Positions 21,011-30,502 of a stretch of 64,000 nucleotides of DNA are shown piece by piece. Position 1 is the first letter of the stretch. Every line of letters starts with the position of its first letter. The stretch covers positions 124,001 to 188,000 of the forward strand of contig JAFYHT010000071.1 in the NCBI GenBank assembly GCA_017539025.1, written 5' to 3'. The translations under genes and the position numbers were made by a program. Origin of the DNA: Erysipelotrichaceae bacterium (GTDB taxonomy: Bacteria; Bacillota_I; Bacilli_A; Erysipelotrichales; Erysipelotrichaceae). Below the pieces are notes generated by a model. That model had not been told where the DNA came from, ran no database searches, and saw only the letters and a program-made list of their open reading frames with translations.

Positions 21011-22363
21011 ATGAATTCATATGTAAAACAAACGATCGATCTGATCTATGACAAATACCGTACTCAGCCGGAATTTGTACAGGCAGTAGAAGAATTTTTA
21101 TTATCGATCGAACCGGTCGTCGCAAAACACCCGGAATACGAAAAATACGATCTTCTGATGAGGCTGGTCATGCCGGAAAGGCTCTTCAAGTTCAGAGTCG
21201 TCTGGACAGATGATGAGGGAAAGACGCACACCAACACAGGCTATCGCTGCCAGTTCAACGGAGCGATCGGTCCTTACAAAGGCGGACTTCGTTTCCAGAA
21301 GAACGTCAACGAAAGCATCATCAAGTTTTTGGCTTTTGAGCAGATCTTCAAGAACGCCCTGACCGGCATGCCGATCGGCGGCGGTAAGGGTGGAAGTGAT
21401 TTTGATCCGGCAGGAAAATCAGATGCCGAGATCATGCGGTTCTGCCAAAGCTTCATGTCTGCCTTATACAGATACATCGGACCGGACATCGACGTTCCTG
21501 CAGGAGACATGGGTGTTTCCGCAAGAGAGATCGGTTACCTCTTTGGCCAGTATCGAAGACTGAAGGGCAACTTTGAAAACGGCGTATTGACCGGCAAGGG
21601 ACTTTCCTACGGCGGTTCTCTGATCAGACCGGAGGCCACAGGCTATGGTGCAGTCTACTATCTGCAGGAAGTATTGAAACACGAAAACGATACCTTTGTA
21701 GGAAAGAGGATCGGTGTATCCGGTTATGGAAACGTCGCCTGGGGCATCATGAAAAAGGCAGCCGAACTCGGTGCCAAAGTCACATATATGTCAGGACCTG
21801 ACGGATATATCCACGATCCGGATGGCATCATCACAAAAGAAAAGCTTGATTTCATCCTGCAGATGAGAAGAACAGATCCCGTTCATTGCAAGCCATATGC
21901 GGATAAGTTCGGCTGTGAATTCGTTGAAGGAAAGAAATTCTGGGGCGTCAAGGATGTCGATATCTACATGCCGGCAGCCGTACAGAACGATGTCGGATTT
22001 GAAACAGCAAAGAAGATCGCCGAATCCGGAGTCAAATACTACATCGAAGTTGCGAACATGCCTACGACCAATGATGCGCTGACCTATCTGAGATCCTGCG
22101 ATCACATGATCGTTGCGCCATCCAAAGCAGTCAATGCGGGTGGTGTCGGTGTCTCCGCATTAGAGATGTCGCAGAACTCCGAAAGACTCTCCTGGACAGC
22201 AGAAGAAGTCGATAAACATCTGCACAGGATGATGAAAAACATCCATGACGAATCCATGAAAGTGGCCGAAGAGTATGGTCTTGGTTATGACCTTGTTTCC
22301 GGTGCAAACATTGCCGGATTCCTGAAGGTTGCGACCGCAATGATGGAACAGGGTTTATTCTAG
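21011..22363 (+). CDS. gdhA: Glutamate dehydrogenase
   Basis: 450 residues, hexameric NADP-type family. Interconverts 2-oxoglutarate plus ammonia and glutamate. The YKGGLRFQKNVNE and GMPIGGGKGGSDFDP stretches hold the catalytic Lys residues; the Rossmann motif is GVSGYGNVAWG. The start at 21011 (MNSYVKQ) is preferred because AGAGGT lies 9 nt upstream; an upstream in-frame ATG lacks a site. It stands alone between the GH3 gene and an antiporter gene 45 bp later, with which it may share a transcript since no terminator lies between. Confidence 0.95.
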   Translation: MNSYVKQTIDLIYDKYRTQPEFVQAVEEFLLSIEPVVAKHPEYEKYDLLMRLVMPERLFKFRVVWTDDEGKTHTNTGYRCQFNGAIGPYKGGLRFQKNVNESIIKFLAFEQIFKNALTGMPIGGGKGGSDFDPAGKSDAEIMRFCQSFMSALYRYIGPDIDVPAGDMGVSAREIGYLFGQYRRLKGNFENGVLTGKGLSYGGSLIRPEATGYGAVYYLQEVLKHENDTFVGKRIGVSGYGNVAWGIMKKAAELGAKVTYMSGPDGYIHDPDGIITKEKLDFILQMRRTDPVHCKPYADKFGCEFVEGKKFWGVKDVDIYMPAAVQNDVGFETAKKIAESGVKYYIEVANMPTTNDALTYLRSCDHMIVAPSKAVNAGGVGVSALEMSQNSERLSWTAEEVDKHLHRMMKNIHDESMKVAEEYGLGYDLVSGANIAGFLKVATAMMEQGLF

Positions 22364-22408
22364 AACAGATAAATCAATATCCCGTTTGGGGAAAAGGGGG
22401 CGTATATT

Positions 22409-23737
22409 ATGATGCACTTTGAAACACTGACGCCCGATTCCAGAGCGATCATCTGTATCTCAATCGTACTATTGAGCGGTTTTCTGATGACCAGGATCAC
22501 CAAGCTCTTATCCTTGCCAAACGTTACCGCCTATATCATTACCGGTATCCTTCTGGGTCCTTATGTATTCAATATCATTCCATCGACCTTTGTGAGCGGA
22601 ACCGGCTTTTTGCCGGATATCGCGCTGTCTTTCATTGCCTTTTCGACCGGCGAACACTTCAGGCTCGAGGCTCTGAAAAAAAGCGGTGTCAAAACGCTGA
22701 TCATCACTCTTTTTGAAACCGCTGCAGCGTTCCTTCTGGTCTTTATCCTCTCCCGCTTCGTACTTCGTCTGGATCTGCCTTTCTCGCTGGTTCTTTCAGC
22801 GCTTGCTACCGCAACAGCTCCGGCATCTACGATGATGACGATCCGTCAGACCAAGGCCAGCGGCGATTTCGTAGAAACACTCTTACAGGTCGTGGCGTTA
22901 GACGACGTTGTGGCGTTGCTGATGTTTTCCGGCGCAGTAGCGATCTGTGAAGCTGTTTCCAACAACGGCAGCATACAGGTCATGGAGATCATCCTGCCGA
23001 TCATTGAAAATATCGTTGCCCTGATCGGAGGAGCCGCATTCGGTTTCCTCTTGAAAGCCTTCATCCACGAAAGAAGGACGAAAGACAATCGTCTGATCGT
23101 TTCGCTTGCTATCATCTTCGGCTTCTGCGGAATCTGTACGATCTTTGATATCTCACCGCTTTTGGGATGCATGGCAATGTCAACTGTTTATATCAATCTG
23201 GGAGGAGATGAAAAACTCTTCAAACAGCTCAACTACTTCTCACCACCGATCTTATTGATGTTTTTTGTCAGATCAGGTCTCAACTTCAATCTCGACGCTC
23301 TGTTTGATAATTCCAACGCGATCGGAAGCACTTCTCTGTTTGTGATCGGTGTTCTCTATTTTATCGTGCGTATCATCAGCAAGTATGTCGGTGCCTTCTT
23401 AGGATGCAAAGTCACAGGCAAATCACATATCGTCTGCAAGTATCTGGGCTTTGCCCTGTTCCCGCAGGCAGGTGTTGCCATCGGTCTGGCAGCTTTAGGT
23501 GCGAGGATCATCGGCGGTTCTTCCGGTATGGCTCTCAACACCGTCATCATGACTTCCAGTATCCTCTATGAACTGGTCGGTCCTGTCGCTGCAAAGACAG
23601 CTTTACAGCTGTCCGGCTCTTTCCCGCAGAGCAGAGTCAGTATCAGGAACGAGGCTGAATCAAGAAAGATCTCAGAAGAAGAAAACGCATTTGACGATGC
23701 GATAAAACAACAGGAAAGAAATTATAATCAGCACTGA
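22409..23737 (+). CDS. CPA2-family cation:proton antiporter
   Basis: 442 residues, about 12-13 membrane segments of the monovalent cation:proton antiporter-2 family. The conserved unwound-helix region and the ALDDVVALLMF stretch with its paired Asp residues are those of the ion site. No TrkA-N domain is attached, so it is not a KefB-type gated channel. It would exchange Na+ or K+ for H+. AAAAGGGGG lies before the ATG pair at 22409/22412. A strong terminator follows. Confidence 0.88.
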   Translation: MMHFETLTPDSRAIICISIVLLSGFLMTRITKLLSLPNVTAYIITGILLGPYVFNIIPSTFVSGTGFLPDIALSFIAFSTGEHFRLEALKKSGVKTLIITLFETAAAFLLVFILSRFVLRLDLPFSLVLSALATATAPASTMMTIRQTKASGDFVETLLQVVALDDVVALLMFSGAVAICEAVSNNGSIQVMEIILPIIENIVALIGGAAFGFLLKAFIHERRTKDNRLIVSLAIIFGFCGICTIFDISPLLGCMAMSTVYINLGGDEKLFKQLNYFSPPILLMFFVRSGLNFNLDALFDNSNAIGSTSLFVIGVLYFIVRIISKYVGAFLGCKVTGKSHIVCKYLGFALFPQAGVAIGLAALGARIIGGSSGMALNTVIMTSSILYELVGPVAAKTALQLSGSFPQSRVSIRNEAESRKISEEENAFDDAIKQQERNYNQH

Positions 23738-23750
23738 TTTGTAGTTAGAT

Positions 23751-23775
23751 GGCCGCTTAAAAGCGGTCTTTTTTT
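23751..23775 (+). terminator. Intrinsic terminator after the antiporter gene
   Basis: 8-bp stem 23751-23758/23761-23768 followed by seven T residues. Confidence 0.9.
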
Positions 23776-23822
23776 AAATCCCTTTATCGTTTATCATTAA
23801 TCTGTAACAGAAGGAGAACACC

Positions 23823-24659
23823 ATGAAAATCGTATTCTTAGATGTTGACGGAACATTGATCAACTATGAACTCAGATGTCCTCAAAGTGCCAAGGAGGCA
23901 GTCAGAAAAGCCAGAGAAAACGGACACAAGATCTATATCTGTACCGGTTGTTCCAAAGCAGAGATACAGCAGAGAGACCTGCCTGAACTTGACGGAATGA
24001 TCGGCGGAAACGGCGCCTATGTCGAAGATAACGGGGTCGTCGTCATGCATCAGGGCTTAAGCAAGGAAGATGTGAAACACATCGTCGATTGGTGTAACGA
24101 CAGACATCTCGGTTTCTATCTGGAAGCCAATTCCGGCATGTATTGTAACGACTATATGCTCAGCCAGGGACCGGAAACGATGATCAGATATGCGACCGGA
24201 AAAGGAAAGAGTCTGGAAGAAGCAAAGGAAACATCTAAAGGATTCGTTGGCGGTTTTATCCATCTGCAGGGAGAAGACCTTTACAGAGACGATATCAACA
24301 AGATCAGTTTCATCCTGTCTTCCTATCAGGATCATCTGGATTCCAAAACAGAATTCCCTCATCTGATCGCCAATACCTGGGGAGGAAGAGGAGAAGAAGC
24401 CTTGTTTGGAGATCTCGGTCCTGCGGGCATCACCAAGAAACACGCGATCGATGTCCTGCTGGATTATCTTCGTGCCGATCAGAAGGATACGATCTCTTTT
24501 GGCGACGCCAAGATCGATCTAAGCATGTTTGAGCTGTGTGCATACAACGTCGCCATGGGCAATGGCGGCGAAGAGATCAAAGCCGCAGCCGACTACATCA
24601 CGGCTGATGTTGACGACGACGGCTTATACAAAGCCTTTGAATACCTGAAACTGATATAA
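23823..24659 (+). CDS. Cof-type HAD-superfamily phosphatase
   Basis: 278 residues. Motif I FLDVDGTL is at the N-terminus, and FGDAKIDLSM is the late acidic motif; the cap is of IIB type. AAGGAG precedes the ATG. The substrate is unknown. The Sde0182-like hydrolase gene starts only 6 bp after it, so the two form an operon that is not PTS-linked. Confidence 0.85.
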   Translation: MKIVFLDVDGTLINYELRCPQSAKEAVRKARENGHKIYICTGCSKAEIQQRDLPELDGMIGGNGAYVEDNGVVVMHQGLSKEDVKHIVDWCNDRHLGFYLEANSGMYCNDYMLSQGPETMIRYATGKGKSLEEAKETSKGFVGGFIHLQGEDLYRDDINKISFILSSYQDHLDSKTEFPHLIANTWGGRGEEALFGDLGPAGITKKHAIDVLLDYLRADQKDTISFGDAKIDLSMFELCAYNVAMGNGGEEIKAAADYITADVDDDGLYKAFEYLKLI

Positions 24660-24665
24660 AAGCAT

Positions 24666-26096
24666 ATGATAAAAAGACCTAAAACCGTCATCACGACCGA
24701 TATGGAAGTAGATGATATGAATTCTCTCATCCATCTGTGCCTCTTTCTGGATCAGATCGATCTGAAGGGCATCATTTACACTTCCTCGCAATATCACTTC
24801 AATGGAGATGGGATCCATACCTTAAAACAGATCACCCCGCATTACCGCACCAAAGGAAAGGCCGCCTATGAAGGAGATAAGATCGCGATCAACGGAGATC
24901 CTGAAGCCGGAGATCTCAAAGAATACAGGCCGATGGAACTTGGCTGGATCGAATCTCTGTGGGATAACGAATACAGAGGTGCATATGAGAAGCTGAAAAA
25001 GCACTCCGATCTTTTTCCGACACCTGAATATCTTCTGAGTATTACAAAATACGGAAACATCGATTTTGAAGGCGATGTTACAAAAGATACTGAAGGATCC
25101 AACCTGATCAAAGAAGAGATCCTTAAAACGAAAGAAGATCTTTATCTTCAATCCTGGGGAGGATCTAACACGATCGTCAGAGCACTGATGTCGATCTATG
25201 AAGAATACCACGATAAAGATGAATGGGAAGATATTTACAGACATGTCTGTGACAAGGTAAAGATCTTTGGCATCATCAACGGGATCGGCCAGGACTGCAG
25301 CTGGCAAGATCACGGACAGAGACTCTTCCCTGATCTGAAGCCGTTAAGCTGTGAGTTCTACTACGGCGTCTATTTCTCCTCCAAGATCATGCAGGAAGAC
25401 TGCATCGATATGTTCCAGGCAAAGTGGATGAAGGAAAACATCAAATTCGATCACGGTCCTCTCATGTCCAAGTACTTCCTCTTTGGGGATGGATCCTACT
25501 ACAAGGGGGAACCGGACAGATATCAGTTCGGCATCCATCCGGTGATCGACTGGAGGAATCAGGGCTATCCGCTTACTGAATTTGAACCGTATGAATTCCT
25601 GGGAGAAGGTGATTCCTGCACCTATGTCCAGCTTTTCGATGCCGGACTAAGAGGCCTGGAAAACCATGATTACGGTACCCTTCTTGGAAGGATCGTTGAA
25701 GACGGTTCACAAGGAACGCCAAAAAACCCATTCAATCCGTTCATCAAAGGATACCAGGAAGAATGGGCAGCCAGAGCGGACTGGTGTGTGAAAGATTATG
25801 AAGACTGCGTTCATGTACCCGAGATCGAAACAGGAGAAAAGGATCTCTATGTCAGACCAAACGAAAAGATCTTGCTGAATGCGAAAACAAAAGGTGATGT
25901 CTTCTCACAAGAATGGATCTGGCTGAAAGAATACTCTTCCTATGAAGGAGAGAAAGAAGCCATATTAACTGACAATGAGTTTACCGTTCCTGAAGATGCA
26001 AGAAGCGGCGACTATTTCAATGTGATCTATAAGGTCGTTGCCGGAAAAGAAAAACACATCACAAGGTACGCTCAGTTCATCATTCATGTAGTATAA
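24666..26096 (+). CDS. Sde0182-like (DUF1593) nucleoside-hydrolase-fold protein
   Basis: 476 residues. The N-terminal TTDMEVDDMNS is the Asp-rich Ca-site motif of the nucleoside-hydrolase-like domain found in Sde0182 proteins; the last 100 residues (from about VPEIETGEK) form a beta domain as in that family. The named family member was called cellulose-binding. No signal peptide is visible, so a cytoplasmic glycosidase role on sugar or nucleoside-like compounds is inferred. No clear ribosome site lies before the ATG; it probably depends on coupling with the HAD gene 6 bp upstream. Confidence 0.75.
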   Translation: MIKRPKTVITTDMEVDDMNSLIHLCLFLDQIDLKGIIYTSSQYHFNGDGIHTLKQITPHYRTKGKAAYEGDKIAINGDPEAGDLKEYRPMELGWIESLWDNEYRGAYEKLKKHSDLFPTPEYLLSITKYGNIDFEGDVTKDTEGSNLIKEEILKTKEDLYLQSWGGSNTIVRALMSIYEEYHDKDEWEDIYRHVCDKVKIFGIINGIGQDCSWQDHGQRLFPDLKPLSCEFYYGVYFSSKIMQEDCIDMFQAKWMKENIKFDHGPLMSKYFLFGDGSYYKGEPDRYQFGIHPVIDWRNQGYPLTEFEPYEFLGEGDSCTYVQLFDAGLRGLENHDYGTLLGRIVEDGSQGTPKNPFNPFIKGYQEEWAARADWCVKDYEDCVHVPEIETGEKDLYVRPNEKILLNAKTKGDVFSQEWIWLKEYSSYEGEKEAILTDNEFTVPEDARSGDYFNVIYKVVAGKEKHITRYAQFIIHVV

Positions 26097-26122
26097 AAAC
26101 AGGCCGTCGTAATGACGGCCTG
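26092..26122 (-). terminator. Terminator between convergent genes
   Basis: 9-bp arms 26100-26108 and 26114-26122; on the minus strand TTTTTAT follows. It ends the GH1 transcript and may serve the plus-strand gene too. Confidence 0.85.
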
Positions 26123-26128
26123 AATCAG

Positions 26129-27547
26129 TTAATCAAGGTCTTCACCGTTGGATGCGATGACTTTTTTATACCAGTCAAAGGAATCTTTTTTGTATCGTTT
26201 CAGGGAACCGTTGCCCAGATCGTCTCTGTCGACATAGACATAGCCGTATCTCTTTTTCATCTCACCGGTACCGGCGCTGATACAGTCGATACAGCCCCAT
26301 GAAGTATAGCCCATCAGATCGATGCCGTCTTCACTGATCGCCTTGTCCATGACTTTGATGTGTTCTCTCAGGTAATCGATCCTGTATGGGTCGTGTACTT
26401 TTCCATCTTCCGTCAGTTCATCTACTGCACCCAATCCGTTTTCTACGACGAATAAAGGCAGCTGGTAGCGATCATAGAGTTCATTGAGGAAATACCTCAT
26501 ACCTTCCGGATTGATCTCCATACCCCAGTCTGTTGCGGTCAGATAAGGATTTCTAGGTGAAGCGATGCCTGATCCAGCCAGTGCCAGCTCCGGATTGGCA
26601 CTGACGGATGCGTTGATCGTCATGTAGTAAGAGAAGGAAATGAAATCGACTGTACCCTGTCTCAACAGTTCTTCATCGCCATCTTCCATCTGAATCACAA
26701 CACCCTTTGATTTCAGTAAAGCTTTTGCGTGGTTGTTGTAGTAACCGCGGCATTGTAAGTCACAGAAATAGAACTGCTGATAGTTCATCTTCTGGAATTC
26801 CAGCATATCCAGAGGATGGCAGGTATTCGGATAGAAGAAGAGCCCTCCAAGCATCATGCCGACTTTGAATTGCGGGTATTTTTCATGAGCCAGTTTCACA
26901 GTCTTGGCAGAAGCCAGAAACTGATGATGTGCTGCCTGATAAGTGACCTGATCAAGGCTGACACCATCAACTTTCTTACATGCACCGGCCATGTATGGAT
27001 CGCCGATCGCGATACAGTTGATCTCGTTGAACGTCAGCCAGTATTTGACATAATCCTTGTATCTTTCAAAGATCGTCTCAACATAGTGATAGTAGAAATC
27101 AACGAGCTTCCTGGAGTACCAGCCGTTATATTCGTTGGCAAGATATAAAGGCGTTTCGTAGTGAAGGATCGTGACCAGTGGTTCGATGTCATACTTCTTC
27201 AGTTCCTTGAAGACATCTTCATAGAACTTGAGTCCTTCTTCGTTTGGTGTTTCTTCATCACCTCTCGGGAAGATCCTTGACCAGCCGATGGACATCCTGA
27301 ATGTCTTGAAGCCCATCTCGCCCATCAGAGCGATATCTTCTTTGTAGTGATGGTAGAAGTCAGTTGCGGTGTGGTTTGGATAGTAGACGCCTTCCTTTAT
27401 TTCGGAATGAAATTCTCTTTTCTGCGTTGCACTGCCGGCAGTGATCGCATCAAAGATACAAGGTCCTCTTCCACCTTCGTCCCATCCACCTTCATACTGA
27501 TTGGCAGCACTTGCGCCGCCCCATAAGAATCCCTTTGGAAATGCCAT
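26129..27547 (-). CDS. GH1 6-phospho-beta-glucosidase (copy 4)
   Basis: 472 residues. Acid/base Glu175 (LTFNEIN), nucleophile Glu369 (VVENG), phosphate loop [17 protein letters not shown]. The start at 27547 (MAFPKGFLWGG) has AAAGGA 8 nt upstream; a longer frame to 27604 lacks one and overlaps the oxidoreductase gene. Last gene of the unit hydrolase-oxidoreductase-GH1. The neighbours suggest that its substrate is a modified (acylated or oxidised) glucoside rather than plain cellobiose. Confidence 0.9.
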   Translation of the reverse strand: MAFPKGFLWGGASAANQYEGGWDEGGRGPCIFDAITAGSATQKREFHSEIKEGVYYPNHTATDFYHHYKEDIALMGEMGFKTFRMSIGWSRIFPRGDEETPNEEGLKFYEDVFKELKKYDIEPLVTILHYETPLYLANEYNGWYSRKLVDFYYHYVETIFERYKDYVKYWLTFNEINCIAIGDPYMAGACKKVDGVSLDQVTYQAAHHQFLASAKTVKLAHEKYPQFKVGMMLGGLFFYPNTCHPLDMLEFQKMNYQQFYFCDLQCRGYYNNHAKALLKSKGVVIQMEDGDEELLRQGTVDFISFSYYMTINASVSANPELALAGSGIASPRNPYLTATDWGMEINPEGMRYFLNELYDRYQLPLFVVENGLGAVDELTEDGKVHDPYRIDYLREHIKVMDKAISEDGIDLMGYTSWGCIDCISAGTGEMKKRYGYVYVDRDDLGNGSLKRYKKDSFDWYKKVIASNGEDLD

Positions 27548-27575
27548 TTGTCTGTCCTTTCTTTCTATATGTTTT

Positions 27576-28700
27576 CTATTCTTGCTCAAATAATTCGCTT
27601 TCAATAAATGCTTCCGGTCTTTCGCAGGATGTTTCGATCTCGCGAACGGATTCAGCCTTACTGCTTTCCATCATCTGCTCGATGATATCCAATACGTGGC
27701 AAGCAAGCTCTTTGCTGGCGCGGTTTCTTCCTTTGTTTCTGATCGCAAGTGCCATTTCTGCAGGACCGATCCCTCTGGAGTTGTCGCTCAATGGAGAAAC
27801 CGGTTCAAGCTTCTGTGGCTTGACTCCGGTAACGAAAGCGCTCAGATCATTTGGAATATAGGTGACATCTCCTCCGAAATCATTCGGATTGCCAAGTTCC
27901 AGTATTCCCTTGGTGCCGTGTATCGTGAAATAACCCATATCAAACAAAGCGCTGTCACCGTTGAGAGCGAACGTGCCGGTAATGCCGCTTTCTGTTGTCA
28001 GGATCGCATCGACCTGGCTTTCGTTGTCATAGACATATTCTTTTCCGAAATCCGGGCTCTGTGGGAAGGAGTTGATACGGTTCTTCTTGTAGTTGCTTAC
28101 AACGCTGTATACCTTCTTCATCGGACCAAGCAGAGAGACTAGTGCCGTCAGATAATAGACACCGTAATCATAAGCGATACCGCCATATGGCATCCTTAAG
28201 AATCCGACAAAGCTTGCCAGTAAGGTGATGTCTCTGTTGGCAACGACATTGAAAGAAGTGACCTCCCCGATCAATCCGTCATCGATCGCTTTTCTTGCGG
28301 TCTGAAGAGAGCTTCCTAAGAATGTATCTGGAGCAGATCCCAGATAGAGACCTTTCTCATCAGCCAGCTTCATCAGTTCTTTTGCCTCTTCAACCGTTGT
28401 TGAGATCGGCTTTTCCGTATAGACGTGCTTTCCTGAAAGCAAAGCATCCTTGACGATCCCATAATGTGTCGGGGCAGGTGTCAGCACGACAACGAGCTCG
28501 ATCTCAGGGTCTTGGAATATCTCTTCGTTCGTACGTGCCTGCAAGCCATGCTTTTCAGCCTGTTTCTTTGCGCTTTCCATATTTCTGGATGAACAGGCAA
28601 CGACATCGAGATCATGAAATCTCTTTGTCATGTTTTCAAGATAGATGTCACTGATCGCACCGCTGCCGATCACGGCCGTTTTTACGGGTCTGATGTTCAT
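27576..28700 (-). CDS. Gfo/Idh/MocA-family oxidoreductase
   Basis: 374 residues. N-terminal Rossmann fold with GSGAISDIY, the catalytic-site EKP (YTEKPIST) near residue 96, and the C-terminal alpha/beta domain. These enzymes oxidise or reduce sugars, inositols and sugar acids with NAD(P); several act in glycoside cleavage by transient 3-oxidation. The ribosome site is GGAGG. Placed between an alpha/beta hydrolase and a GH1, it suggests handling of an unusual sugar. Confidence 0.87.
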   Translation of the reverse strand: MNIRPVKTAVIGSGAISDIYLENMTKRFHDLDVVACSSRNMESAKKQAEKHGLQARTNEEIFQDPEIELVVVLTPAPTHYGIVKDALLSGKHVYTEKPISTTVEEAKELMKLADEKGLYLGSAPDTFLGSSLQTARKAIDDGLIGEVTSFNVVANRDITLLASFVGFLRMPYGGIAYDYGVYYLTALVSLLGPMKKVYSVVSNYKKNRINSFPQSPDFGKEYVYDNESQVDAILTTESGITGTFALNGDSALFDMGYFTIHGTKGILELGNPNDFGGDVTYIPNDLSAFVTGVKPQKLEPVSPLSDNSRGIGPAEMALAIRNKGRNRASKELACHVLDIIEQMMESSKAESVREIETSCERPEAFIESELFEQE

Positions 28701-28717
28701 GTGTTGTCCTCCATCGA

Positions 28718-29461
28718 TTAATTATCTTTTAAAAAATCAGTTACTGCCTTCAGCATCTCATCCAGATGCAGGCTGTATCCGTGATCGTCATCAGGGATGA
28801 TCACCAGTTTGCAGTCATCATATTCTTTCTGTGCGTCGACGACATACCGGATCGGTACAGCCGGATCTTTTTCACCATATACAATGAGTACCGGTTTGTG
28901 ATACAGATGCATGGATTCTTCCGGATGAAGGAGACGTGCGGTACGGAAATAATCTCCGCTCAGTTTCAGATGATACAGATCGATCTCGTCGGGATAATGA
29001 TCGGGATCGATCTTCACTCCCAATACCTCACCTTTCCTTGCGCTGTCCGGTATCATAAGAGCCGGGGACAAAGGCATGATCGCTTTAAAGTCGTCCGGTC
29101 TCATACCGGCAATGATGGTCGTCAGGAAACCGCCTTGAGAATGCCCGCAGAGATACAAATCGCTGACAAAATCCAGTTTCTTTGCATAATCAACAACACA
29201 TAACGCGTTGTTGATCCATTTGAAGATGTTGTGGTTTTTGAATTCTCCTTCGCTCTTTCCGTGACCGTACATATCAACTCTCAGACTTGCATATCCGTTT
29301 TCATTTAAAGTTTCATGTAAGGCAACGATATGCCTTTCTTCCATGTGTCCGGTAAAGCCATGGATCACGATGACTAAAGGGCATTTGCCACTTCGATCAG
29401 CAGGCATATCCAGTTTGGCGTGCAGTCTGATCCCGTCGTCATTGATATAGAATTCTTTCAT
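28718..29461 (-). CDS. Alpha/beta hydrolase, putative acyl esterase
   Basis: 247 residues. Nucleophile elbow GHSQGG, oxyanion-hole HGFTGH, late Asp in YGEKDPAVP and His in DDDHGY: a full catalytic triad. Similar small cytoplasmic esterases include cinnamoyl and feruloyl esterases of gut bacteria. AAAGGA lies before the ATG. A terminator sits upstream (29554-29581) and an own promoter is likely. It could remove acyl groups from sugars brought in by the EIIC of this cluster. Confidence 0.85.
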   Translation of the reverse strand: MKEFYINDDGIRLHAKLDMPADRSGKCPLVIVIHGFTGHMEERHIVALHETLNENGYASLRVDMYGHGKSEGEFKNHNIFKWINNALCVVDYAKKLDFVSDLYLCGHSQGGFLTTIIAGMRPDDFKAIMPLSPALMIPDSARKGEVLGVKIDPDHYPDEIDLYHLKLSGDYFRTARLLHPEESMHLYHKPVLIVYGEKDPAVPIRYVVDAQKEYDDCKLVIIPDDDHGYSLHLDEMLKAVTDFLKDN

Positions 29462-29553
29462 GATTATCCTTTCTTTATGTTTCTTATATGATCGATCGTT
29501 GTTTCACATTAATTAAAACATTTCTTCCGTGTTTAGTAAAACCGCTTTTTTTC

Positions 29554-29581
29554 TGAAAAAAGTGCGTTTTAAAACGCACTT
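29554..29581 (-). terminator. Terminator inside the AraC-flanked cluster
   Basis: A perfect 22-bp palindrome (29560-29581) followed on the minus strand by TTTTT. It splits the cluster into two units: EIIC-glycosidase-esterase and hydrolase-oxidoreductase-GH1. Confidence 0.85.
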
Positions 29582-29592
29582 GGAATAGTCTG

Positions 29593-30486
29593 TTAGATCT
29601 TGCTCATGAAGAAAGCAACTTCATTATCATTACATTCGTTGGCGATCTCAGAACCGACATTCAGATGGAATACATGAGGACATCTTGTGTTTTCATCACC
29701 ATAATTTCTGAAGAGATGTTCAACACCGTTTTCTGATAATACCTTTTCCATTTCTTCAAACTGATCCTGGAATACATCCGCATTTCCTGTCATCAGATAT
29801 GTCGGAGGAAACGCAGAAGTCACATGTTCGATCGGATTGTTCATCGTGATGACTTCATCACTGCAGTCTTCACCAAGATAATCATATAAGATGTCTTTCA
29901 TCGCGTTTGGCTCTTTCGATTCTGAATACATGATCGTTTTGATCTCGTATACACCGCAGTTCAAAGCGATCGCTGTCGGCACAAAATCTTCAGGAACCTT
30001 GAAATCAAATGTTGAAGCGTATTCTCTGTTCGTGCATATTGCTGAGTACATCGCCAGCATGTGTCCGCCCGCAGAATCGCCGACCATGAAGACGTGTTTC
30101 ATGTCCAGTCCGTATTCATCGGCGTTCTCACACAGATGACATACCATCGAATTGACATCTTCTATCATTGCCGGATGTTTGTCTTCCGGAGCCAGTCTGA
30201 AAGTAAAATTGATCACATTGAAACCTCTGGCCGCCATATCCAGACAATATGCTTCATAAGATTCTTTTGTGTTGGATACCCATCCGCCTCCGTGAATACT
30301 GATCAGCGTCGGATGTTTTTTGTCATTTGATTTTTCGTAATAGATATCAAAAACATTCCACTTCTGATCCTTGCCGTATATCAGATCTTTCTTACATTCA
30401 ACATTTTCCGGAATGACGATCTCACCCTGATTGCTTCCAACTGCACCGATGTTGTGTGCTCTGATCATATCACTGGTTTTAGACAT
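29593..30486 (-). CDS. Alpha/beta hydrolase of the HSL/esterase-lipase type
   Basis: 297 residues. HGGGW oxyanion-hole motif and GDSAGG nucleophile elbow, as in hormone-sensitive-lipase-like carboxylesterases, with a late His in CPHVFH. No signal peptide. AAGGAG lies before the start. It follows the GH106-like gene by 16 bp in the same transcript, and likely deacylates the same imported compound. Confidence 0.87.
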   Translation of the reverse strand: MSKTSDMIRAHNIGAVGSNQGEIVIPENVECKKDLIYGKDQKWNVFDIYYEKSNDKKHPTLISIHGGGWVSNTKESYEAYCLDMAARGFNVINFTFRLAPEDKHPAMIEDVNSMVCHLCENADEYGLDMKHVFMVGDSAGGHMLAMYSAICTNREYASTFDFKVPEDFVPTAIALNCGVYEIKTIMYSESKEPNAMKDILYDYLGEDCSDEVITMNNPIEHVTSAFPPTYLMTGNADVFQDQFEEMEKVLSENGVEHLFRNYGDENTRCPHVFHLNVGSEIANECNDNEVAFFMSKI

Positions 30487-30502
30487 GTCTTCTCCTTTTT
30501 AA